Below are positions 55,813-64,000 of a stretch of 64,000 bases of DNA, piece by piece. Both the position numbers and the translations under genes were made by a program. Every line of letters starts with the position of its first letter. Position 1 is the first letter of the stretch. The DNA lies in the NCBI RefSeq assembly GCF_036346105.1, contig NZ_CP107811.1, positions 5,661,501-5,725,500 on the forward strand, in the 5' to 3' direction. The stretch comes from Streptomyces sp. NBC_00539 (lineage in GTDB: Bacteria > Actinomycetota > Actinomycetes > Streptomycetales > Streptomycetaceae). The notes beneath the pieces were generated by a model. It had not been told where the DNA came from. It made no database searches and saw only the letters and a program-made list of their open reading frames with translations.

Positions 55813-56136
55813 GTGGCTCTTCCGCCCCTTACCCCTGAACAGCGCGCAGCAGCGCTCGAAAAGGCCGCCGCGGCTCGCCGGGAGCGGGCCGAGGTGAAGA
55901 ATCGACTCAAGCATTCCGGCGCCTCACTCCACGACGTCATCAAGACGGGACAGGAGAACGACGTCATCGGCAAGATGAAGGTCTCCGCCCTCCTTGAGTC
56001 GCTGCCCGGCGTGGGCAAGGTCCGCGCCAAGCAGATCATGGAGCGCCTCGGCATCTCCGAATCCCGGCGTGTGCGAGGTCTCGGCTCCAACCAGATCGCC
56101 TCTCTGGAGCGTGAGTTCGGCGGTAGCGGCGCCTGA
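55813..56136 (+). CDS. mihF: Integration host factor, actinobacterial type (sIHF)
   Basis: 107 residues, the usual sIHF length, beginning [31 protein letters not shown] long N-terminal helix precedes the helix-two-turn-helix fold with [21 protein letters not shown], which grips DNA. sIHF is a nucleoid protein needed for normal sporulation and antibiotic output. I chose the GTG at 55813, with GAGGTGA about seven bases upstream, because it gives the family start; an upstream frame from 55750 adds 21 unrelated residues. It is followed by gmk and rpoZ, in the typical order. Confidence 0.95.
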   Translation: MALPPLTPEQRAAALEKAAAARRERAEVKNRLKHSGASLHDVIKTGQENDVIGKMKVSALLESLPGVGKVRAKQIMERLGISESRRVRGLGSNQIASLEREFGGSGA

Positions 56137-56197
56137 GGCGTCGCCCGAAGTTCTCCCGGCGTTCTCAGGCAGTCCCTGGAACCTGGATAATCGCTCT

Positions 56198-56761
56198 ATG
56201 GCAGCAGAGGTTCGTCCGCGGCTGACCGTGCTCTCCGGCCCCTCAGGGGTCGGCAAGAGCACGGTCGTCGCGCATATGCGCAAGGTCCACCCCGAGGTAT
56301 GGCTCTCGGTGTCGGCCACCACCCGCAAGCCGCGGCCCGGTGAGCGACACGGTGTCCACTACTTCTTCGTCGGCGACGACGAGTTCGACAAGCTGATCGC
56401 CAACGGCGAGCTGCTGGAGTGGGCCGAGTTCGCGGGCAACCGCTACGGCACTCCGCGCGGCGCGGTACTGGAGCGCCTGGAGAACGGCGAGCCGGTCCTG
56501 CTGGAGATCGACCTCCAGGGCGCCCGACTGGTGCGCCAGTCGATGCCGGAGGCCCAGCTGGTCTTCCTGGCGCCGCCGAGCTGGGACGAGCTGGTCCGCC
56601 GCCTCACCGGCCGCGGTACCGAGTCGGCCGAGGTCATCGAGCGCCGCCTGGCAGCCGCCAAGATCGAACTTGCTGCCGAGCCCGAGTTCGACACCACCCT
56701 GGTCAACACCTCCGTCGAGGACGTGGCGCGCGAGCTGCTAGCCTTGATGGACGTTGTCTGA
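56198..56761 (+). CDS. gmk: Guanylate kinase
   Basis: 187 residues. The P-loop is [10 protein letters not shown], and the GMP-binding block is [13 protein letters not shown] followed by GVHYFFV. It phosphorylates GMP to GDP and so feeds (p)ppGpp and DNA/RNA synthesis. The ATG at 56198 has no strong Shine-Dalgarno; GGATAATCGCTCTATG just before it could also hold a -10 (GATAAT) for a leaderless mRNA. Confidence 0.95.
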   Translation: MAAEVRPRLTVLSGPSGVGKSTVVAHMRKVHPEVWLSVSATTRKPRPGERHGVHYFFVGDDEFDKLIANGELLEWAEFAGNRYGTPRGAVLERLENGEPVLLEIDLQGARLVRQSMPEAQLVFLAPPSWDELVRRLTGRGTESAEVIERRLAAAKIELAAEPEFDTTLVNTSVEDVARELLALMDVV

Positions 56762-56822
56762 TCGTTGTCCGGTATTTGTCCGGATGACGCAAGATCTTTC
56801 ACCCATCTTCGGAAGGTAGAGC

Positions 56823-57095
56823 GTGTCCTCTTCCATGACTGCGCCCGAGGGCATCATCAACCCGCCGATCGACGAGCTGCTCGAGGCCACGGACTCGAAG
56901 TACAGCCTCGTGATCTACGCGGCCAAGCGCGCGCGTCAGATCAACGCGTACTACTCGCAGCTCGGTGAGGGCCTGCTCGAGTACGTCGGCCCGCTGGTGG
57001 ACACCCACGTCCACGAGAAGCCGCTTTCGATCGCGCTGCGCGAGATCAACGCGGGTCTGCTGACCTCCGAGGCCATCGAGGCCCCGGCCCAGTAA
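56823..57095 (+). CDS. rpoZ: DNA-directed RNA polymerase omega subunit
   Basis: 90 residues, with the omega helices ([26 protein letters not shown]). Omega clamps the beta' subunit and helps polymerase assembly; in other bacteria it is also part of the ppGpp site. The GTG start has GGAAGG upstream. A strong terminator separates it from coaBC. Confidence 0.95.
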   Translation: MSSSMTAPEGIINPPIDELLEATDSKYSLVIYAAKRARQINAYYSQLGEGLLEYVGPLVDTHVHEKPLSIALREINAGLLTSEAIEAPAQ

Positions 57096-57113
57096 GGCAC
57101 CAGGAATTCCTTT

Positions 57114-57152
57114 CACCACAGGCCCGGCAGAACATCTGCCGGGCCTGTGGTG
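57114..57152 (+). terminator. Intrinsic terminator after rpoZ
   Basis: A perfect 18-base-pair stem (57114-57131 with 57135-57152) and an ACA triloop. It ends about 40 bases before coaBC. Confidence 0.85.
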
Positions 57153-57193
57153 TGTCATAGGTGCAGAGAAGGTTCCTCGAAGGGGAGTGCGTG

Positions 57194-58408
57194 GTGGGTA
57201 AGCCGAAGGTCGTGCTGGGTGTCAGCGGCGGGATCGCCGCCTACAAGGCGTGCGAGCTGCTGCGCCGGCTGACCGAGTCCGGCCACGACGTACGGGTCGT
57301 GCCGACGGCCGCGTCGCTGAACTTCGTCGGGGAGGCCACCTGGGCCGCGCTGTCAGGCAACCCGGCCTCCACCGAGGTCTGGGAGAGCGTCCACGACGTC
57401 CCGCACGTGCGCATCGGACAGTCCGCCGACCTGGTCGTCGTCGCCCCGGCCACCGCCGACATGCTGGCCAAGGCCGCCCACGGGCTGGCCGACGACCTGC
57501 TCACCAACACGCTGCTCACCGCACGCTGTCCCGTGGTCTTCGCACCCGCGATGCACACCGAGATGTGGGAGCACCCCGCCACCCAGGAGAACGTGGCCAC
57601 CCTGCGCCGGCGCGGCGCCGTCGTCATCGAGCCCGCCGTCGGCCGGCTCACCGGCAAGGACACCGGCAAGGGACGGCTGCCCGACCCCGACGAGATCTTC
57701 GAGGTGTGCCGCAGGGTCCTCGCCCGGGGCGCCGCAGAGCCGGACCTGGCCGGGCGCCACGTGGTGATCAGCGCCGGGGGCACCCGGGAACCGCTGGACC
57801 CGGTCCGCTTCCTCGGCAACCGCTCCTCGGGCAAGCAGGGCTACGCGCTCGCCCGCACCGCCGTGGCGCGCGGCGCCCGGGTCACGCTCGTCGCGGCCAA
57901 CACCGCTCTGGCCGACCCCGCGGGAGCCGACGTCGTACGGGTGGGGACCGCCCTGCAGCTGCGGGAAGCGGTGCTCAAGGCGGCCGCCGACGCCGACGCC
58001 GTGGTGATGGCAGCCGCCGTGGCCGACTTCCGGCCCGCCCAGTACGCGGGGGGCAAGATCAAGAAGCAGGACGGGCAGGACCCCGCGCCGGTGGCGCTCG
58101 TCCGCAACCCCGACGTGCTGGCCGAGATCTCCGCCGAACGCGCCCGGGAGGGCCAGGTGGTGGTGGGTTTCGCCGCGGAGACCGACGACGTCCTCGCCAA
58201 CGGGCGGGCCAAGCTCCGGCGCAAGGGATGTGATCTTCTCGTCATCAACGAGGTCGGCGAGACCAAGACCTTCGGTTCCGAGGAGAACGAGGCGGTCATC
58301 CTTTCCTCCGACGGGGCTGAGACGCCTGTGGCCCATGGACCGAAGGAAGCGCTGGCGGATGCGATTTGGGACCAGGTCGCTCCCCGCCTCGCGCCGCGAC
58401 GCGCCTGA
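57194..58408 (+). CDS. coaBC: Bifunctional phosphopantothenoylcysteine decarboxylase / phosphopantothenate-cysteine ligase
   Basis: 404 residues. The N-terminal CoaC flavoprotein half has GVSGGIAAYKACELLRRL and APAMHTEMW (CoaC-type PxMNxxMW, here with His for Asn). The C-terminal CoaB half begins near residue 190 (VISAGGTREPLDPVRFLGNRSSGKQG). It carries two successive steps of coenzyme A synthesis. Two adjacent GTG codons compete. I prefer 57194, which is six bases after GGGGAG and gives the family start V/MGKPKVVLG; 57191 would be too close. Confidence 0.94.
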   Translation: MGKPKVVLGVSGGIAAYKACELLRRLTESGHDVRVVPTAASLNFVGEATWAALSGNPASTEVWESVHDVPHVRIGQSADLVVVAPATADMLAKAAHGLADDLLTNTLLTARCPVVFAPAMHTEMWEHPATQENVATLRRRGAVVIEPAVGRLTGKDTGKGRLPDPDEIFEVCRRVLARGAAEPDLAGRHVVISAGGTREPLDPVRFLGNRSSGKQGYALARTAVARGARVTLVAANTALADPAGADVVRVGTALQLREAVLKAAADADAVVMAAAVADFRPAQYAGGKIKKQDGQDPAPVALVRNPDVLAEISAERAREGQVVVGFAAETDDVLANGRAKLRRKGCDLLVINEVGETKTFGSEENEAVILSSDGAETPVAHGPKEALADAIWDQVAPRLAPRRA

Positions 58409-58603
58409 GCGGATCGCCTTCCCGCTGGGGAATCCGTACGTCAGAATGTAGTGCCGCAGGTCACACGGCTCCCACAAGGCGAGACGGGTGGTCCGGCAAA
58501 CGGTGGCGACCGATAAACTGCACCTGGAACACGACCGGGCGCAGCCCCCGGTAAGGTTCCGCCAAATGATCAGCCAGCAGCCGCTGCAACCCCAGGGAGC
58601 GTT

Positions 58604-59812
<1,209 letters not shown>

Positions 59813-59830
59813 GCGACAGACCCCTGGTGC

Positions 59831-59860
59831 GAGGCCCCGGACCCTGAGGTCCGGGGCCTC
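59831..59860 (+). terminator. Intrinsic terminator after metK
   Basis: A 13-base-pair stem (59831-59843 with 59848-59860) and a CTGA loop. Confidence 0.8.
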
Positions 59861-59902
59861 GTGCATGTCCGGGTGTCAGTGGCATTTGGTAAGAATGCGG
59901 GT

Positions 59903-62035
59903 GTGAGCAGCACGGACGAGTCGGATCAGCGGGGCGGGGAGAGCAATCCCGGCGGCCCGCCGGAGCAGCTCGCGCTCATCCGGGACATCGTGGCCGAGGC
60001 GAAGGCCAAGGCACCCAAGGCCAAGCCCCGCACCTGGCGCGGGGCGGCCCTCGCCGAGGAACTGCCCGTCGCCCGCGTCCTGGTCAACAAGGGCGTGCTC
60101 CACCTCGACCAGCTGTGGGACTACGCGGTGCCCGCCGAGCTGGCCGAGGCCGCGCAGCCGGGCGTCCGGGTCCGGGTCCGCTTCGGTGCGGGCGCCCACC
60201 AGGTGCACGGCGGGCGCCGCGAGGGCGGCGGACTGATCGACGGCTTCGTCATCGAGCGGCGCGCCGAGTCCGACTACAACGGGGCCCTGGCGGCCCTGGC
60301 GCAGGTCGTTTCTCCCGAGGTCGTGCTCACCCCGGGCCTGCTGGCGCTCGCCCGGGCCGTCGCCGACCGGTACGCGGGCAGCCTCGCGGACGTCCTCCAG
60401 CTGGCCCTGCCCCCGCGCAGCGCCCGCGCCGAGGCGAAGCCCTCGCCGGAGCCGCTGCCGCCGCCCCCGGCGCCCGAGCCCGGAAGCTGGCAGCGGTACG
60501 GGGCCGGCCCGGCCTTCCTGCGGGCCCTGGCGAGCGGGGGCGCTCCCCGCGCCGTGTGGACGGCCCTGCCCGGCCCCGGCTGGGCCGGTGAACTCGCCCT
60601 GGCCATGGCCGCCACCCTCGCCTCCGGCCGGGGCGCCCTCGCCGTCCTGCCCGACGGGCGGACCGCCGCCCGGGTGGACGCGGCGCTCACCGCCCTGCTC
60701 GGCGAGGGGCGGCACGCGCTGCTGACCGCCGAATCCGGGCCGGAGAAGCGCTACCGCCAGTGGCTCGCGGTGAGCCGGGGCTCGGTACGGGCCGTCATCG
60801 GCACCCGCGCCGCGATGTTCGCACCCGTACGGGACCTCGGACTGGTTGCCGTCTGGGACGACGGGGACTCCAGCCACAGCGACGACCGCGCGCCGTTCCC
60901 GCACGTCCGCGAGGTGCTGGAGCTGCGCGCGGTGACCGACGGCTGCGCCTTCCTCGCCGGGGGCACGAGCTGCACCGTCGAGGCCGCCCAGCTCGTCGAG
61001 TCCGGCTGGGCGCGGCCGCTGGTCGCCGACCGCGAGACGGTACGGGCCTGCGCGCCCCGCATCAGGACCGTCGGCGACGAACTGCTGGCGCGGGACGAGG
61101 CCGCCCGGGCCGCGCGCCTGCCCAGCCTCGCGTGGGAGACCGTGCGCGAGGGCCTCAAGGCCGGACCGGTGCTGGTGCAGGTGCCCCGGCGGGGGTACGT
61201 GCCCCGGCTGGCTTGCGAACGCTGCCGGGAACCGGCCCGCTGCCGGACCTGCGCCGGGCCCCTGGAGGCCCCGGACGAGCGGGACCTGCGGTGCGGGTGG
61301 TGCGGGCGCGAGGAGCCGTCGTGGCACTGCGGGGAATGCGGGTCGTTCCGGCTGCGGGCCCGGGTGGTCGGCGCGCGGCGCACCGCCGAGGAGCTGGGGC
61401 GGGCGTTCCCCGCCGTGCCGGTGCGCACCTCCGGGCGCGATCACGTACTGGATGAGGTGCCGGACCGGCCCGCACTGGTGGTGTGCACCCCCGGGGCGGA
61501 GCCCGTCGCGTCCGGCGCGGGGTACGCGGCGGCGCTGCTGCTGGACGGCTGGGCCATGCTGGGCCGGCCAGACCTGCGGGCCGGGGAGGAGGCGCTGCGG
61601 CGCTGGATCGGCGCCGCCTCGCTGGTCCGGGGGGAGGGCCAGGTGGTGGTCATCGCCGAGCCGACGCTGCGGCCGGTGCAGGCGCTGGTGCGCTGGGACC
61701 CGGTGGGACACGCGGTGCGGGAGCTCGCGGAGCGGGCCCAGCTGGGCTTCCCGCCGGTGTCGCGGATGGCGGCGGTGGCCGGACGGCCCGAGGCACTGGA
61801 GGCGTTCCTCGCCGCTGCCGAACTGCCACCGGACGCGCAGATCCTGGGGCCGGTGCCGCTGCCGGGCCGGCGCGGGGAGCCTTCGCCGGGGGAGCGGGTC
61901 CTGATCAGGGTCCGGCCCGGCAGCGGGGCGGATCTGGCGAGGGCCCTCAAGAACGCGCAGGCCGCCCGGCTGGCGCGGGGGGTGACGCCCGCGGAATCGG
62001 TCCGGATCAGGATCGACCCGCCGGACATCGGCTGA
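59903..62035 (+). CDS. priA: Primosomal protein N' (PriA), helicase motifs degenerate
   Basis: 710 residues. The N-terminal DNA-binding domain (VARVLVNKGVLHLDQLWDYAVP) and the zinc region with four Cys pairs (residues 438-479: CERC, CRTC, CGWC, CGEC) are well kept. The ATPase core is not: the P-loop region (about 223-232) reads GPGWAGELA without GKT, and the DEAH position reads WDDGDSSH (318-325). Actinobacterial PriA proteins are known to lack helicase motifs and may only recognise forks. I prefer the GTG at 59903; TAAGAAT just before it could give a leaderless mRNA. An extension from 59861 is possible. Confidence 0.9.
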   Translation: MSSTDESDQRGGESNPGGPPEQLALIRDIVAEAKAKAPKAKPRTWRGAALAEELPVARVLVNKGVLHLDQLWDYAVPAELAEAAQPGVRVRVRFGAGAHQVHGGRREGGGLIDGFVIERRAESDYNGALAALAQVVSPEVVLTPGLLALARAVADRYAGSLADVLQLALPPRSARAEAKPSPEPLPPPPAPEPGSWQRYGAGPAFLRALASGGAPRAVWTALPGPGWAGELALAMAATLASGRGALAVLPDGRTAARVDAALTALLGEGRHALLTAESGPEKRYRQWLAVSRGSVRAVIGTRAAMFAPVRDLGLVAVWDDGDSSHSDDRAPFPHVREVLELRAVTDGCAFLAGGTSCTVEAAQLVESGWARPLVADRETVRACAPRIRTVGDELLARDEAARAARLPSLAWETVREGLKAGPVLVQVPRRGYVPRLACERCREPARCRTCAGPLEAPDERDLRCGWCGREEPSWHCGECGSFRLRARVVGARRTAEELGRAFPAVPVRTSGRDHVLDEVPDRPALVVCTPGAEPVASGAGYAAALLLDGWAMLGRPDLRAGEEALRRWIGAASLVRGEGQVVVIAEPTLRPVQALVRWDPVGHAVRELAERAQLGFPPVSRMAAVAGRPEALEAFLAAAELPPDAQILGPVPLPGRRGEPSPGERVLIRVRPGSGADLARALKNAQAARLARGVTPAESVRIRIDPPDIG

Positions 62036-62279
62036 GGGGCGGCGCCGACGGGGCCGGCCCGCGTGCCGCGCAGGCGTCCGGCGCAGGCGTGTCGGGCAGG
62101 TCCACCGACCCAGACGAGACGTCCGCCTACGTGGACGAGACGTGCCGTGCAGGAGTCCCGCGCAGGCGGCCGCCCCCCTGCGGGAGCGGCCTCGGGGGAG
62201 GGTTGCTCCGCCGGGGGGCGGGGTCAGGGCTGGGCGCGCCCGGCCGTCAGGGGTCGGCGTCCCGGCGGCAGGCCGCGCG

Positions 62280-62813
62280 TCAGCCGTTGCGCGGGCCGGG
62301 GAACGCGGGCGACCGGGAGGCCGCCGCACCCTGTGCCCCGGCGGCCGACTCCTCGCGCACGGGCTGCGGCGGTACGGAGCGCGCCGCCGGGACGGTCGGG
62401 AGCGGCGCCAGGGTCCGGGTGGTGGTCGTCCCGTCGGCGGCCACTTCGACGGGCTCGGCGGCCTGGGCGCGCCGGGCCCCGTAACGGCGGTGCACGGCCT
62501 GCTTGGTGACGCCGAGCGCCGAGCCGACGGCGTCCCAGGAGAAGCCGAGCGAGCGGTCGAAGTCCACCGCGGCGGTGACCAGCGTCTCGACGCTGTCCCG
62601 CAGTTCCTGCGCGAGCCGGACGGTGGGGGCGGGGGCCCTGCCGTAGACGACGAAGCCCGTGGAGGGACCGGAGCGGCGCGGGCGGTACACGTTGCCGAGC
62701 TGGGCGGTGAGCGTGCGCAGAGCATCCACCTGCCGGCGGACCCGCTCGATGTCCCGCACCAGGAGATGCAGGCTGGCCCGTGCTTGGGCGTCGTGGGTGG
62801 CGTGGTCGGCCAT
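62280..62813 (-). CDS. Small helix-turn-helix protein of unknown function
   Basis: 177 residues. A helical N-terminus ([24 protein letters not shown]) is followed by a sigma-region-4-like HTH ([22 protein letters not shown], about 90-112) and an Ala/Pro/Ser-rich disordered tail of about 60 residues. It may bind DNA. I chose the ATG at 62813, which has GAGAGG seven bases upstream; a start at 62861 would add 16 residues with no ribosome site. It is convergent with priA across 244 bases (62036-62279). That gap holds only GC-rich sequence and two 10-base direct repeats (GACGAGACGT at 62113 and 62134). Confidence 0.82.
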   Translation of the reverse strand: MADHATHDAQARASLHLLVRDIERVRRQVDALRTLTAQLGNVYRPRRSGPSTGFVVYGRAPAPTVRLAQELRDSVETLVTAAVDFDRSLGFSWDAVGSALGVTKQAVHRRYGARRAQAAEPVEVAADGTTTTRTLAPLPTVPAARSVPPQPVREESAAGAQGAAASRSPAFPGPRNG

Positions 62814-63016
62814 GAAGAAGCCTCTCGAACCGTGCTTAAGAGCGGATCGGGCCGCAGACACCGTTCTCGATCGCGGCCCGTTTCGGTCAATCTCTCTTGA
62901 CCAACGCGTCAGCGGTCGTCCAGGTCACGCTCCGGGGGCGTGTCGGCATATGCGAGAGGCGCGCGTCCCGCGGTACGCCCCGGGCGCACGGAGTGGGCCG
63001 TGCGCGGCGCGGCCCA

Positions 63017-63022
63017 TAGACT
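63017..63022 (+). promoter_or_regulatory. Possible -10 box of fmt
   Basis: TAGACT matches TAnnnT and lies 40 bases before the fmt GTG. No clear -35 was seen. Confidence 0.4.
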
Positions 63023-63061
63023 GGTGCGCTGCTGACAGCCGAGATAGCGAGGTAGGACCCA

Positions 63062-64000
63062 GTGAAGCTCGTCTTCGCAGGCACCCCCGAGGTCGCCGTA
63101 CCCGCCCTGGACGCCCTGATCGCCTCCGGGCGCCACGAGGTCGCGGCCGTCGTCACCCGGCCCGACGCCCCGGCCGGGCGGGGCCGCCGGCTCGTGGCCA
63201 GTCCCGTCGCCGAACGCGCCGAGGAGGCCGGGATCGAGGTCCTCAAGCCGGTGCGGCCGCGCGACCCGGAGTTCCAGGCGCGGCTGCGCGAGATCGCGCC
63301 GGACTGCTGCCCGGTCGTCGCGTACGGGGCGCTGCTCCCCAAGAGCGCCCTCGACATCCCCAAGCACGGGTGGGTCAACCTGCACTTCTCGCTGCTGCCC
63401 GCGTGGCGCGGGGCCGCCCCCGTCCAGCACTCGATCATGGCGGGTGACCAGGTCACCGGCGCGTCCACCTTCCTCATCGAGGAGGGACTGGACTCCGGGC
63501 CGGTCTACGGCCACCTGACCGAGGAGATCCGGCCCACCGACACCAGCGGCGATCTGCTGACCCGGCTCGCCTTCGCCGGGTCGGGCCTGCTCGTCGCCAC
63601 CATGGACGGCATCGAGGACGGCACCCTGCGCGCCGTGCCGCAGCCCACCGACGGGATCTCCCTCGCACCCAAGATCACGGTCGAGGACGCCCGGATCGAC
63701 TGGAAGGCCCCCGCGATGCGCGCCGACCGCGTCGTGCGCGGCTGCACCCCCGCACCCGGCGCCTGGACCGTCTTCCGCGGGGAGCGCCTCAAGCTGATCT
63801 CGGTCGCTCCGGTGCCCGACCGCACGGACCTGGAGCCCGGCGTGCTGGCCCCGGCCAAGAACAACGTCCACGTCGGCACCGGCTCGCACGCCGTGGAACT
63901 GCTCTGGGTCCAGCCCCAGGGCAAGAAGCCGATGAAGGGCGCCGACTGGGCGCGCGGGGTGCGGATCGCGCCCGGCGAGCGCCTGGGCGGAGCAGACGTA
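63062..64000 (+). CDS. fmt: Methionyl-tRNA formyltransferase (3' end outside window)
   Basis: At least 313 residues, open to the window edge. It begins [19 protein letters not shown]. The formyl-donor domain has the signature [17 protein letters not shown], with the catalytic His in LHFSLLP, and the Asp in LDSGPVY. The C-terminal OB-like domain starts near residue 208. It formylates Met-tRNA for initiation. The GTG follows GAGGTAGG. The protein nears the usual family length at the edge, so only a short tail is missing. Confidence 0.94.
   Translation, partial: MKLVFAGTPEVAVPALDALIASGRHEVAAVVTRPDAPAGRGRRLVASPVAERAEEAGIEVLKPVRPRDPEFQARLREIAPDCCPVVAYGALLPKSALDIPKHGWVNLHFSLLPAWRGAAPVQHSIMAGDQVTGASTFLIEEGLDSGPVYGHLTEEIRPTDTSGDLLTRLAFAGSGLLVATMDGIEDGTLRAVPQPTDGISLAPKITVEDARIDWKAPAMRADRVVRGCTPAPGAWTVFRGERLKLISVAPVPDRTDLEPGVLAPAKNNVHVGTGSHAVELLWVQPQGKKPMKGADWARGVRIAPGERLGGADV

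Noticed and set aside
58409-58603. SAM riboswitch (S-box or SAM-IV) before metK
   Set aside because: I looked for the conserved core segments by eye and did not find them. A covariance-model search would be decisive.

Overview
The window is very GC-rich, uses GTG and TTG starts freely, and encodes BldD, actinobacterial IHF, a phosphatidylinositol mannoside pathway and a class 2 dihydroorotate dehydrogenase. It therefore looks like a Streptomyces or close-relative chromosome. From memory, the gene order matches the core stretch of Streptomyces coelicolor around SCO1529 to SCO1473. No tRNA, rRNA, IS element, prophage or CRISPR array was seen.

Layout, left to right. A partial membrane protein gene and an EF-G-like factor (EF-G2) lie on the minus strand (1-3506). 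A tightly overlapping phospholipid and PIM operon, pgsA, patA-like, pimA, follows (3749-6476). Next comes a three-gene accessory cassette (6592-11080): a STAND-type NTPase with TPR-like repeats, then two tandem paralogous APH-fold kinases. A LemA-like protein (11142) leads back to core genes: pdxST, yebC, ruvCAB, yajC-secD-secF, apt and relA (to 23448). A minus-strand pair (DUF349 protein, cyclophilin) diverges from a metallo-beta-lactamase-fold hydrolase and hisS. Then come VKOR, rarA and rpsD, the last behind a 479-base leader. DUF948, DUF6167, alaS, ruvX, mltG and aroE follow, then aroC-K-B-Q (to 41355), a Pro-rich P-loop kinase, an M24 peptidase homologue, efp and nusB.

bldD (minus strand) diverges from the de novo pyrimidine operon pyrR-pyrB-pyrC-(PH-like membrane protein)-carA-carB-pyrD-pyrF. 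The window closes with sIHF, gmk, rpoZ, coaBC, metK, priA, a minus-strand HTH protein and a partial fmt.

Most of the window is housekeeping: DNA repair and recombination (ruvCAB, rarA, priA, ruvX), protein export (yajC-secDF), stringent response (relA, apt), translation (hisS, alaS, rpsD, efp, fmt), aromatic amino acids and pyrimidines. Nearly all genes read rightward and many overlap by 1 to 8 bases, so translational coupling is likely. Strong intrinsic-terminator hairpins mark several unit ends.

The best candidate for an undescribed system is the cassette at 6592-11080. The NTPase carries three in-frame TTA (bldA-type) codons and no effector domain, and is translationally coupled to the two APH-like kinases. 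Other notable points are a PyrR-binding RNA loop next to the pyrR Shine-Dalgarno, a candidate BldD operator between bldD and pyrR, an M24 peptidase with three of five metal ligands changed, a long structured rpsD leader, and EF-G2 and PriA proteins that have lost canonical nucleotide-binding motifs.
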